A DNA stretch of 17,937 bases from JBFKOL01 sp041628815 (GTDB lineage Bacteria; Bacteroidota; Bacteroidia; Chitinophagales; Saprospiraceae), in the NCBI GenBank assembly GCA_041628815.1, contig JBFKOL010000049.1:1-17937 (forward strand). Reading direction: 5' to 3'. The notes under the pieces are model-generated. The model was not told where the DNA came from and did no database searches. It saw only the letters and a list, made by a program, of their open reading frames with translations. Shown one piece after another: positions 9,639-16,976 of the stretch (within the stretch, counting starts at the first letter, position 1; each line of letters begins with the position of its first letter). The position numbers were made by a program, and so were the translations under genes.

Positions 9639-10778
9639 TTAGAGGTCTATGATTTCTACACGCATACCTTTGAATGCCCCTGGAACAGGCCGTGCTACCA
9701 GCCTGTCGCCGTCCGCAAGACCTTGCACCACGACTTCGCCTTCCTTGAAGTACACCGGGTTTACCGGTTTTGTGCCCAGTAGAGTGTCGAGTACCACATA
9801 TACCTCATTACCTTCCAGCAGGAGTTTCCGATCGATCGTAAATGCGTCTTCTATTTGCTGTGCTTCCAGGTCTGCTTCGAGGTACATGCCCTCTTTCAGA
9901 CCCTGTGCGCTTACGGCGATGAAGACGCGTATGGTTTGAGAAGCTTCATCTACGCGCCCATCCACACGGGCCACGGTTCCTATCCAGGACTTGGTTCGAT
10001 TCAAGTTGTGAAGCCTGACTTTCTTTCCCCTACGGAGCAAATCCATATACGAGACATTGACTTTTACTTCCATCTCGTAAGCCCCGGTATTTATAAATGC
10101 CCCCAGGCGTTGACCATTGCGGACCAGGGCACCGGGGTTGACCAAGGCCTCCGTGAGCACGCCGCTGAATGGTGCGGTAATGACGTATTTGGCCAACCGT
10201 TCTTCGGCGGTCGAGATGTTGTGATACGTGGATTGAATGCCTCTTCCCAGGATGAAGAGTTTTTCTTTCTCAGTGACCGGATCGGGTAGAGGCACCAGTG
10301 GTTTTTGTGTATCAAAATTTCCTACGTATGCTTCCCAGGCCGGGAAGGATTCCGAGTAGTCCAGTTTGAGATCAGGAAGAAAAAGGACAATTTGGTTGAG
10401 CAGGTTGCTTTTGAGCGCTTCTATATTGGCGCGGTGTTCATCGCTGTTGATGCGCAACAGCACATCGCCTTTTTGGTAGAAGCTGCCGGGTTTGAAGGTA
10501 TGGCTGGTGAATTCAAAGATACCGGTCACTTCTGCGAAGAGATCGATCCTGTCCTGTGCTACCAAAATACCGTTGGTGCTTACCGTTATCGGACTGGTCC
10601 GGTTTTGAACGGTGCGAACAGAAACGGGAGTTATGACCTTGGATATTACGGGCTGTGGCGCCTGGCGCATAGCTGCGAGTGTTTTGGCGATTCTTACAGC
10701 ACCAACGATCAGCAGGACCCCTAGTAGCGAAGTAATAGTGATACGTATGATGTCTGATTTGGAGGGTCTTTTTTCCAA
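9639..10778 (-). CDS. RND efflux periplasmic adaptor (membrane fusion protein)
   Basis: 379 residues. A membrane anchor (about 11-30) is followed by the split lipoyl/barrel design of HlyD/AcrA-type adaptors: GILVAQDRIDLFAEVTGIF with KPGSFYQKGDVLLRI, a short helical hairpin, then LAKYVITAPFSGVLTEALVN and PGALVRNGQ, a beta-barrel (WIGTVARVDGRVDEASQTI) and a membrane-proximal domain (EGEVVVQGLADGDRLVARPV). It should bridge the pump and the TolC-like channel. No in-frame ATG lies between the upstream TGA and the membrane anchor, so the likely start is TTG at 10776-10778. It is the first gene of the operon, 9 bases from the pump. Confidence 0.93.
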   Translation of the reverse strand: MEKRPSKSDIIRITITSLLGVLLIVGAVRIAKTLAAMRQAPQPVISKVITPVSVRTVQNRTSPITVSTNGILVAQDRIDLFAEVTGIFEFTSHTFKPGSFYQKGDVLLRINSDEHRANIEALKSNLLNQIVLFLPDLKLDYSESFPAWEAYVGNFDTQKPLVPLPDPVTEKEKLFILGRGIQSTYHNISTAEERLAKYVITAPFSGVLTEALVNPGALVRNGQRLGAFINTGAYEMEVKVNVSYMDLLRRGKKVRLHNLNRTKSWIGTVARVDGRVDEASQTIRVFIAVSAQGLKEGMYLEADLEAQQIEDAFTIDRKLLLEGNEVYVVLDTLLGTKPVNPVYFKEGEVVVQGLADGDRLVARPVPGAFKGMRVEIIDL

Positions 10779-11123
10779 GAGATGGAGGACTAAAAGATGT
10801 ACAATAGTTTTTGAACTTCAATACTACGGAATAGTTCAACAAGTGCGAGATGAATGTGGTTAAGGATTTTAATAACGAAGGGGCTAAAGGCAAAGAGGCG
10901 AAGACGTCATTTGCTGGAATAGCGAGGACATTTTTTACCAAACAGATGGGCGATTTGTGGAAGAGATCAAAGTTTTGAGGATGCCACAATGTCCTGATGA
11001 AGGCCCCCGGCCTCTCATCATGGACCGAATCTAGCACCCATTTCACTGCGCTAAACGATTAGACACAGAACGAAGTATCCCTTCTGTCCTGTAAAAAATC
11101 ATGCACGGTTGTGATTATCATCA
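10779..11123. other. Gene-free upstream region of the efflux operon
   Basis: No credible gene. Open frames here are short or run antisense to the adaptor gene. No full TTG-N20-TAnnTTTG promoter was found on the minus strand, so the efflux operon promoter is not located. The stretch around 10875-10897 is rich in AAAGGC/AGGCGAAG-like runs, which I read as simple-sequence drift. Confidence 0.4.
10811..10839. promoter_or_regulatory. Inverted repeat upstream of the efflux operon, possible operator
   Basis: TTGAACT (10811-10817) and AGTTCAA (10833-10839) are a perfect 7-base inverted repeat separated by 15 bases. It lies 33-61 bases before the adaptor's TTG start, where a repressor or activator dimer would bind. 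No regulator gene lies next to the operon. Confidence 0.3.
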
Positions 11124-11154
11124 TTGGCAGGAGGAGGGCGCCGATTTACATTTG
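11124..11154 (+). promoter_or_regulatory. Bacteroidota-type promoter for the 123-residue gene
   Basis: TTG at 11124-11126, a 20-base spacer, then TACATTTG at 11147-11154. This fits the known Bacteroidota housekeeping promoter (-33 TTG, 19-21 bases, -7 TAnnTTTG). Transcription would start near 11160, leaving an untranslated leader of about 160 bases before the ATG at 11323. Confidence 0.6.
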
Positions 11155-11322
11155 TGGCGTTGCTGATATTGGCAATCATCACACGTCAGTTTGGCAACCG
11201 CGATAGTCGTCATTCCCCTCTAGTCAAATCTCAGGCCTCTAGGCGCAGATACGAAGATTTGACCACGGCAGACCAGAGACCTCACCAAAGTAAGCCAACC
11301 TTGACGTGCCAAATCAAGAACT

Positions 11323-11694
11323 ATGAAAGTATTACCTAAAATTGGAAAATTTGTATCTGAGGATCGCAATTTCACCATTGAAATTACCAAAGCGGATCCG
11401 AAGAACAGTGACCTTGAAGTAAACTACAAGGCCAATTTCAGCCCTAAAGGTGCTTTTACACAAAAAGCCCAAAAAGGGCATTTCTACCATGTTCGCACAG
11501 GCAAAGCGCCATTTGCCATGGACGTTGAAGTCATCAACCGCCCAGAAGGACATGCTTATTGCATACTGGACAACTGGACCGGCGTGTATAAAGAAGACAA
11601 CACCCTGTGGATGGAAGGCGCCCGTTCCTTTGTGAACGAAAATGGTGAAATAGAAACTTTGAATCTGGGCAGATTGAAGTTTTCACTGTCCTAA
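11323..11694 (+). CDS. Small beta-rich protein of unknown function, possibly avidin-like
   Basis: 123 residues with no signal peptide or membrane segment. I do not recognise a named family. Eight alternating strand-like stretches can be marked: GKFV, FTIEITKA, LEVNYKANF, KGHFYHVR, FAMDVEVIN, HAYCILDNWTGVYKE, NTLWMEGARSF and EIETLNLGRLKFSL. The order, size and some details (WTGVY before strand 7, TLW on strand 7, and a closing LGRLKF strand) recall avidin/streptavidin, where a GQ-x motif, T-x-W-LL and VG-x-x-x-F occupy similar places. That likeness is by eye and may be chance. The gene stands alone: a promoter lies upstream, the neighbour upstream is divergent and the next gene is convergent, so it is probably a monocistron. 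The ATG follows an A-rich leader. Confidence 0.75.
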   Translation: MKVLPKIGKFVSEDRNFTIEITKADPKNSDLEVNYKANFSPKGAFTQKAQKGHFYHVRTGKAPFAMDVEVINRPEGHAYCILDNWTGVYKEDNTLWMEGARSFVNENGEIETLNLGRLKFSLS

Positions 11695-11922
11695 CGATGT
11701 CGTCGACATTTCATGACCCTGCCATTAAAGTGCATGACCAAAGATTTATAAGGTCGTAATAAAGAGTGCTGCAGGTCATCATGAATAATTACTGCCAGGC
11801 AGGCTTCAGGAGAACAGGTCATATTTGACGTGTTTTTTGAGGCCACTGGCAGTTTTCTTGGGTGCTTTGTGTTAGTGCAGTTATTTTCTCAATCCCTGAA
11901 TCATCAATCGTCCATAGGCCTT
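11695..11922. repeat. Convergent intergenic region with a repeated ATGACC/GGTCAT motif
   Basis: ATGACC occurs at 11713-11718 and 11734-11739, and its reverse complement GGTCAT at 11774-11779 and 11817-11822. The first and third can pair in RNA, so this may be a bidirectional termination structure between two convergent genes. No gene is seen here. Confidence 0.3.
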
Positions 11923-12714
11923 TCATTGGACCAGCGCTGTATCAATCATTTTAAGTACAGTTTCGGCTTTTCCCTTCAAATAGCTGAAAGCGTCCAGAGA
12001 GGACGTGATAATCCAGTAGTGGACTGCCACATTTCTTGTGAACACGTCTTTGTCTACAAGGATTTTTTGAGCGAGCGTGGGGTCATCCAATTTCCCGAAT
12101 AGCTTTTCTGTTCTCCAGTCCAGAGCCAGGGCATCTGTATTCATAGTCATCTGTGCATCCTGGACCATGCCCCACTCGCTGTTGGTATTAACGGCCAGTT
12201 CGTAGCCTTCATAGATCAGGTACAGGTTAATGATGGACTCCCTGAGATTTTCGTCCCGGATGATCTTGAATTGGCCGGTACTCAATAAGTCGTTGTAGGT
12301 CGTTTTGTTGGTGCTCAGGGCTGGTAACATCCATCCCTTGTCAAAGTATCCTTTCCCTGCTTCTATGAGTCTCACATCATCTGTATCAGGATCATTTAGC
12401 GTAGTGGCAAAGGATTCCAGCAAGACAATCCTTTGCTCCATGCGTTGGATTTGTATGGATAGAGATGCCGTATCGGCCACTAATTCGCGTTGCAGTCTTT
12501 CGAGGTAGTTGATTTCGGATATTGAGTTGATCCTCGATTGATTCCAGTTGTTCAGCGACAGGGCGATGAGAATACCTAAGACGACGAGGGTAATTTCACC
12601 GAAGGCATAAATAAGATATTTTCTGGCACTACCGATGTTGTTTGCTGCTGTTGTATTATTTGATGTAGCTTGACCAGCCATTTGAAACCGGATTTTACGC
12701 AGGAATGAAAGCAT
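11923..12714 (-). CDS. DUF6090-type single-pass membrane protein
   Basis: 263 residues from ATG at 12714; a TTG three codons earlier is less likely because relatives begin ML.LLRKIR. The N-terminal block has the hallmark of DUF6090 proteins: a basic LRKIR start, then ARKYLIYAFGEITLVVLGIL and IALSLNNWNQ, one membrane segment running into an NNWN motif. A linker of about 20 residues rich in Asn, Thr and Ala (QATSNNTTAANN) sits between the basic start and the membrane segment, unlike its paralogues here. The rest (about 60-263) is mostly helical, with an LERLQRELVADTASL coiled-coil-like stretch. Function is unknown for the family. It lies 53 bases downstream of the TPR membrane protein on the same strand, so the two are probably co-transcribed. 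Confidence 0.85.
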   Translation of the reverse strand: MLSFLRKIRFQMAGQATSNNTTAANNIGSARKYLIYAFGEITLVVLGILIALSLNNWNQSRINSISEINYLERLQRELVADTASLSIQIQRMEQRIVLLESFATTLNDPDTDDVRLIEAGKGYFDKGWMLPALSTNKTTYNDLLSTGQFKIIRDENLRESIINLYLIYEGYELAVNTNSEWGMVQDAQMTMNTDALALDWRTEKLFGKLDDPTLAQKILVDKDVFTRNVAVHYWIITSSLDAFSYLKGKAETVLKMIDTALVQ

Positions 12715-12767
12715 AACTGTCAATTATGATTCAGAGTGAAAGGATGAGGATGTAAGTATGGAAATAA

Positions 12768-14774
12768 TCAATTCCTCAATTGGCTCAATGGCATCAATGC
12801 TTCTACTTGTTGTTTTCCCTGTAAGGTTTCTGCTTCCACCCTGGCTATCATTGCTTGGAATCTTTCATCATTTCTAAGGTTATCAAATTGCAGGTCAACT
12901 TTTACAAAATTCAGCAAACCCAATTTTAGCCAGCCCTTTTGCTCCTCAAACTTATTCAACCATTCATAGGCTGTCTCTTTTTGATCGAGAAAAGCATAAA
13001 TCCCGGCAAGGTCGTAATAGGCGGCCAAACCACTAAATGAAGTTGTCCTGTTTAATTCAGCCTTCCTTTTGTTGATTTCAATTTGCTTATTCAACATCGC
13101 GACTCCTTCAGCCTTGTTACCGGTCTTCATCAATGCCTGGCCATAGCGATGCCAGTCATTGATGGAAAGCCAGTTGTCCTCCGATTCATCATTAAGAAGT
13201 CCGAGCCACTTAATATAATAGTTCATCGCCTTGTCAAATTGGTGTATGTACAATAAGTGATTTGCTGCCAGAATGAACTTGTATTGATTATCATCCGGCA
13301 ATTCTTCATTCAGTGTTTGCCAGGCTTTTTCAGTTTCATTCATATCCTTATAAATGAAATAGAGTGAAGAGAACCTGTTGGGTATCAATGCCCTCTTCTT
13401 TTTGGCAAAAACCAAGGCTCTTTCGAGGTCGGAGATTTGCCATGCCATACCTATATGAGTGTCATATAACTTCCACAGGTCTTCTTTTGAATGGGTTCTC
13501 TTTTCAATCTCACGGCCCGTCTCTATAGCCTTGGTAAAGTTGAGGTCGGTGAATCGATAGATTTCCATTTGGTGGTTGAGGGCCTGCACGTTGTTGGGGT
13601 TGAGGGTCAGTGCTTTTTCTAAATCGATCTTCGCTGCCGCTACCCGTGCATTCTTGTAGTGTGCCTGACTTCTCAACAGATATCCGTTCGAAAGATTTGG
13701 GTTGATGACAAGTGCACGATTCGTCGAGGAGATAACCGTAGAAAGATAATCGTCGTTCAGGATGGAGGCTTCTACATTCCTTTGATAATCTACATTGGCC
13801 AGACCAATGATGGCTTCGGCAAAAGCAGAATCCCTCTTCAAGGCAAGTTCGTAAGACAGCTGGGCTTTACTCAAAGTTTCATTCCATGCTTCGTTGGCTT
13901 GTGAAAAAGCGTCGGCGTTAAAGAGGTATTCGTTGCCTTGTAAGAAGTAGTCATACGCTAATGGGTCGCTAGTGGGCACTGCCTCGATCCGCTCAATAAT
14001 GTCAGGAGTTATGATCGCCTGGAGTCCGTCAGCTATGGATTGAGTTATTTCTGCCTGGATGGCAAAAATATCGGACAAATTACGCTCGTAATTCTGCGAC
14101 CACAGTCGCCGGTCGTCGGTTGCATGGATCAGCTGGGCAAAAATAATGGCTTCATCACCGATGCGTTGTACGCTTCCTTCAACCAGGAACTCCACGCCTA
14201 AAGCTTGGGCTATTTCTTTTATTGGAGGAGGATTTAACCTGTATTGTTCCACCGATGTTCGTGAAACCACAGTCAATTCGGGGATCTTGGCGAGATGATC
14301 CAGGACCCCTTCCATTATCCCATTGCAGAAGAACTGATTTTCCTGATTCGAGCTTTCATTTTTAAATGGGAGAACAGCGATCGATTTCTCAAGATCAGAG
14401 CGTTTAACGTCTGTCTTCCAATCACGGTTGTATGCCCATTGTCCTATTAAAAGAAGAACCAATACGCCGATGATGACATTACTCGTGAGTGGTTTTTTCT
14501 TATGGTCCGGTAAAGGGTTGGTATCCGCTTCAGGCGAAGTCGTACGTATGAATCCTTGGGGTGACATCTCGAATGCCCAGGCGAGGAGCAAAGCGATCGG
14601 AAACCCAACGAGCAGGACAATCAATACCACCTTTCCGACCCACAGGGGTGCCTCTATCATCGGGACGACGACGGATACGATCTGCAACAGCAACCATGCA
14701 ACTACTGCGTAGGTAACCGCCACTCGATATACGTTGCGCCTTTTGAGTTCTTCAAAAAAGTTCGTACCCGACAT
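12768..14774 (-). CDS. Membrane-anchored TolB/FlgO-like and TPR protein
   Basis: 668 residues. The N-terminus (FFEELKRRNVYRVAVTYAVV) is a conserved opening seen in many membrane-anchored adenylate-cyclase-like and winged-helix TPR proteins. Hydrophobic segments lie at about 15-40, 46-69 and 98-115. Residues 130-255 form a TolB N-terminal/FlgO-like domain (SIAVLPFKNES, then FLVEGSVQR, IFAQLIHA and RRLWSQNYERNLSDIFAIQ). From about 272 to 625 there are TPRs (for example KAQLSYELALKRDSAFAEAI and AAAKIDLEKALTLNPNNVQA). No cyclase catalytic domain and no DNA-binding domain is present, so enzymatic or direct regulatory roles are not supported; a scaffold or assembly role is only a guess. It sits between DUF6090-type genes and downstream of a duplicated leader. 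The ATG at 14774 is supported by the conserved opening. Confidence 0.88.
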   Translation of the reverse strand: MSGTNFFEELKRRNVYRVAVTYAVVAWLLLQIVSVVVPMIEAPLWVGKVVLIVLLVGFPIALLLAWAFEMSPQGFIRTTSPEADTNPLPDHKKKPLTSNVIIGVLVLLLIGQWAYNRDWKTDVKRSDLEKSIAVLPFKNESSNQENQFFCNGIMEGVLDHLAKIPELTVVSRTSVEQYRLNPPPIKEIAQALGVEFLVEGSVQRIGDEAIIFAQLIHATDDRRLWSQNYERNLSDIFAIQAEITQSIADGLQAIITPDIIERIEAVPTSDPLAYDYFLQGNEYLFNADAFSQANEAWNETLSKAQLSYELALKRDSAFAEAIIGLANVDYQRNVEASILNDDYLSTVISSTNRALVINPNLSNGYLLRSQAHYKNARVAAAKIDLEKALTLNPNNVQALNHQMEIYRFTDLNFTKAIETGREIEKRTHSKEDLWKLYDTHIGMAWQISDLERALVFAKKKRALIPNRFSSLYFIYKDMNETEKAWQTLNEELPDDNQYKFILAANHLLYIHQFDKAMNYYIKWLGLLNDESEDNWLSINDWHRYGQALMKTGNKAEGVAMLNKQIEINKRKAELNRTTSFSGLAAYYDLAGIYAFLDQKETAYEWLNKFEEQKGWLKLGLLNFVKVDLQFDNLRNDERFQAMIARVEAETLQGKQQVEALMPLSQLRN

Positions 14775-14988
14775 TACTATAAAAATAGTTGGTAGAGCCG
14801 TAGGAAGCTAATCTGTGTGGTAGAGAATCCGATTTTTTGCCGCGATTTTGATTCCAATTGTTGATTTGAAGAGCGATCAATATACCGATTACATTGAGGG
14901 CGATATCACCGATGGCGTAGAAAAGATATTTTCTCGCTGATCCGGATTCGATGAGAGACTTTCGGATTATTCTGAGAAGGGTTATTAT
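14752..14988 (-). pseudogene. Truncated DUF6090-type remnant that has lost its start codon
   Basis: Reading down from 14988 gives IITLLRIIRKSLIESGSARK followed by YLFYAIGDIALNVIGILIAL and QINNWNQNR. This is the first 46 or so residues of a DUF6090 protein. Where the intact copy has ATG CTG, this copy has ATA ATA, so translation cannot begin there. After about codon 48 the frame runs on without resemblance to the family and stops at TGA (14752-14754), overlapping the start of the TPR gene by 23 bases in another frame. The remaining 200 or so codons are missing. Nucleotides 14851-14988 align without gaps to 16553-16690, with 98 of 138 identical by hand count. Confidence 0.8.
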
Positions 14989-15130
14989 GTTTTACCTGTC
15001 CTGTTTATTTATGAGTTGGGCAATTATAAAGATGGGAATTGAACCAGGTTCGTAATGCTCAACAATTTTTGTCTTTGGTTAACATGCTTTGTGAGGATCA
15101 TGGGAACCGTGAGTATGGGGTAAATATTAA
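14989..15130 (-). repeat. Duplicated leader, copy A (before the remnant and the TPR gene)
   Basis: These 142 bases align without gaps to 16691-16832, with 116 of 142 identical by hand count. The best-kept runs are the first 20 bases, the CGTAATGCTC block, CAATTTTTGT and the AACATGCTTTGTGA block. The copy contains a perfect 11-base palindrome GAACCAGGTTC (15041-15051) that is degenerate in the other copy. No clear TAnnTTTG box was seen. It probably provides the promoter and control region for the TPR/DUF6090 genes downstream. Confidence 0.8.
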
Positions 15131-15131
15131 G

Positions 15132-15149
15132 CCGTAGTTGAAACTACGG
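15132..15149 (-). terminator. Hairpin after the DUF6090 gene pair
   Basis: CCGTAG (15132-15137) and CTACGG (15144-15149) form a 6-base-pair stem with a 6-base loop. Read on the minus strand it lies 54 bases after the stop of the gene ending at 15203 and is followed by a weakly T-rich stretch. It could end the transcript of the two intact DUF6090 genes. The short stem keeps confidence low. Confidence 0.35.
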
Positions 15150-15202
15150 ATAGCAGAGCAAAGAACAACTTCTGACATATTCCTTACACGGTAATCATGC
15201 TA

Positions 15203-15931
15203 TTATTTTTGTTGAAGTAACTCAATGGTCGCTTTCGTCTGTTCCTTCACTTCTAAGCCTCTAAATTTTAATCCCCTAAGAACATCCAACTCGCTGTTGA
15301 GTACCTGATGAAAATGAAAAAGCGCCATATCCATATCGTGCTGCGTAAAAACACCTCGTTTGTGAAAATAGATCTTGCCTTTCTCCGTAACCGGATGGAC
15401 GTTTTTGAATTCCTGCCATCGCGCCAACCACCCAGAAACATTTTTTTCCATAAGGATCTGATAGAATTCCTGCATGTTGTTGAGTTTGATCATGGCGTCC
15501 CGTTGCTCTTCTTTGAGCAATTTCAAATTGCCGGTGGATAGCATTTCAAGATATGTACTGTTGATCGGGAAATAGCGCGTGCAGCAATGACTGGCATTCC
15601 TGGCGCTGTCGAGGAATTGTTCCGACGGCACATTAATGTCACTTGCCTCGAAGAACGCGAAATATTGCCCGATCTGCATTGTGCCCTTATCGCTGTATTC
15701 GATCAACTTATTAATGTTTAAAGTGTCTGAAATCAAGTCTTCCAACATATTTTGTATGTAGTCATTTCTGACTTTATCGATCTTTCGGTCTTCATTCCAA
15801 TTGTTGATCTGAAGGGCAATTAGTATACCTATCACAACGAGGGTGATTTCACCGATGGCGTAGAGAAGGTAACTTCTCGCTTTGCCTGAATTGATCAAGC
15901 TTCGTCTTATTTTTCGCAGCAAGGTCAGCAT
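15203..15931 (-). CDS. DUF6090-type single-pass membrane protein
   Basis: 242 residues. The family hallmark is very clear: a basic start MLTLLRKIRRSL, then SYLLYAIGEITLVVIGILIA and LQINNWNEDRK, with the membrane segment at about 21-42. The soluble part is helical, carries a Cys pair (NASHCCTRYFP, about residue 90-100) and ends in a charged helix (EVKEQTKATIELLQQK). Its start lies 3 bases after the stop of the gene before it, so the two are surely one transcript. It resembles its neighbours in the N-terminal 50 residues far more than in the rest, as if a shared anchor carried different outer domains. Function unknown. Confidence 0.9.
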   Translation of the reverse strand: MLTLLRKIRRSLINSGKARSYLLYAIGEITLVVIGILIALQINNWNEDRKIDKVRNDYIQNMLEDLISDTLNINKLIEYSDKGTMQIGQYFAFFEASDINVPSEQFLDSARNASHCCTRYFPINSTYLEMLSTGNLKLLKEEQRDAMIKLNNMQEFYQILMEKNVSGWLARWQEFKNVHPVTEKGKIYFHKRGVFTQHDMDMALFHFHQVLNSELDVLRGLKFRGLEVKEQTKATIELLQQK

Positions 15932-15934
15932 GCT

Positions 15935-16690
15935 TCAATCTTCATAAGTGTCGATATTCGTTTTTAGTTCTTTAGCCTTTTCAATGGCCATTTGGTAATA
16001 ACCACGTGTGCGTTTTGTTTGAAAGTACCTCGCAGATATCATCATTTCAAGGTTGGAGTCTGATAACAATTGATATCCAAGTAGATCGGGTTTTTTTCTC
16101 GGGTCATCTTGGTAGATTTCATGGACAATGGGAATATTCGTAATTCTGACCAACTTATTGTAGTCACTCAGCAACTTGGGCTCAAGATGTATCTTGATAT
16201 AATTGTTCGTGATCTCTTCGCTTTCATACACACGATCCACCAGACTGTAGTAGTCGAGGATATCAAGTTGTATCTGTCGCGGAAGGTAAGCCATCTCACC
16301 TGAGTTATTTAGTGTTTCAAGGCCACTTTTGCTTGGGTGAAATGAGCGCTCAAAAATCGTGTAAAAGAGATACTTTGGTGTTTGATCAGAAATCGTACGG
16401 ATTGTTTTCCATTGATCTACCAATCGCTGTGTATAAGCTATCGTAGTATCTGCTTCGGCCATGAGGTACTCGAGGCCGGCAATGTCATCGGCGAGATTTT
16501 CTCCCAGCAGTTGCAGGTGGAGAAATGCGGATGCAGTATTGACCCGGTCCTGATTTCGGTTGTTGATCCACAGTGCGATCAGTATACCGATTATAACCAA
16601 TAAAATTTCACCAGAAGCATACAGAAAATATTTTTGCGCGGATTGCGATTCAATGAGAGACCTTCGAATTTTTCTGAGAAGGGTCAGCAT
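15935..16690 (-). CDS. DUF6090-type single-pass membrane protein, lead gene of the pair
   Basis: 251 residues. MLTLLRKIRRSLIESQSAQK is followed by a membrane segment (about 21-43, ASGEILLVIIGILIALWINN). The family's NNWN is changed to NNRN here. The rest is helical, with a YESEEITNNYIKIHLEPKLL region and a basic, lysine-rich end. The first 46 codons and the leader upstream exist in a second, damaged copy (14851-15130), so this gene looks like the preserved product of a duplication. It is the first gene of a transcript with the next DUF6090 gene. Function unknown; the topology should be a short cytoplasmic basic tail, one membrane helix, then an outer domain. Confidence 0.9.
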   Translation of the reverse strand: MLTLLRKIRRSLIESQSAQKYFLYASGEILLVIIGILIALWINNRNQDRVNTASAFLHLQLLGENLADDIAGLEYLMAEADTTIAYTQRLVDQWKTIRTISDQTPKYLFYTIFERSFHPSKSGLETLNNSGEMAYLPRQIQLDILDYYSLVDRVYESEEITNNYIKIHLEPKLLSDYNKLVRITNIPIVHEIYQDDPRKKPDLLGYQLLSDSNLEMMISARYFQTKRTRGYYQMAIEKAKELKTNIDTYED

Positions 16691-16832
16691 GTTTTACCTG
16701 TCTTGTTTATTAATCATTTGGAAAACTATAAAGATAGGAATTGAACAAAGTCCGTAATGCTCGACAATTTTTGTATTTGGTCAACATGCTTTGTGAAGGG
16801 AATGGAGACAGTTAATATAGGGTAAGGATTAA
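16691..16832 (-). repeat. Duplicated leader, copy B (before the intact DUF6090 pair)
   Basis: Partner of 14989-15130. It lies directly before the ATG at 16690 and so is the natural 5' region of the DUF6090 pair. Weak similarity continues past 16832 to about 16860 with a gap. On the minus strand a TATCTTTA near 16730-16737 resembles the TAnnTTTG box with one mismatch, but no TTG at the right spacing was found. From 16833 to 16976 I see nothing else. Confidence 0.8.
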
Positions 16833-16976
16833 TTTGTAATTGAATCACCGGATACCGCAGAACCGGGCATAGTCGTCCACCTTCGAAAGGTTTGGCGAAT
16901 GAAGTATGGACGTTATATGCAGAATATTTCTTTTTTCATTTGAGTTAGCTTTGGATGTTTGAAATTAATATTTAAT

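Noticed and set aside
10875..10897. AAAGGC/AGGCGAAG-like runs, with a 9-base echo (GAGGCGAAG) near 17632-17641
   Set aside because: Too short and too simple to call a repeat family from one window.
10513..11046. 177-codon minus-strand open frame across the adaptor start
   Set aside because: It overlaps the adaptor gene in another frame, shows no recognisable domain and runs through the efflux upstream region.
11124..11339. 71-codon plus-strand frame before the 123-residue gene
   Set aside because: It starts with TTG at the -33 element of a strong promoter match and overlaps the next gene's ATG; its sequence looks non-coding.
12768..14774. Adenylate cyclase assignment for the TPR membrane protein
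   Set aside because: Only the N-terminal anchor is shared with cyclase-linked proteins; no class III catalytic domain is present.
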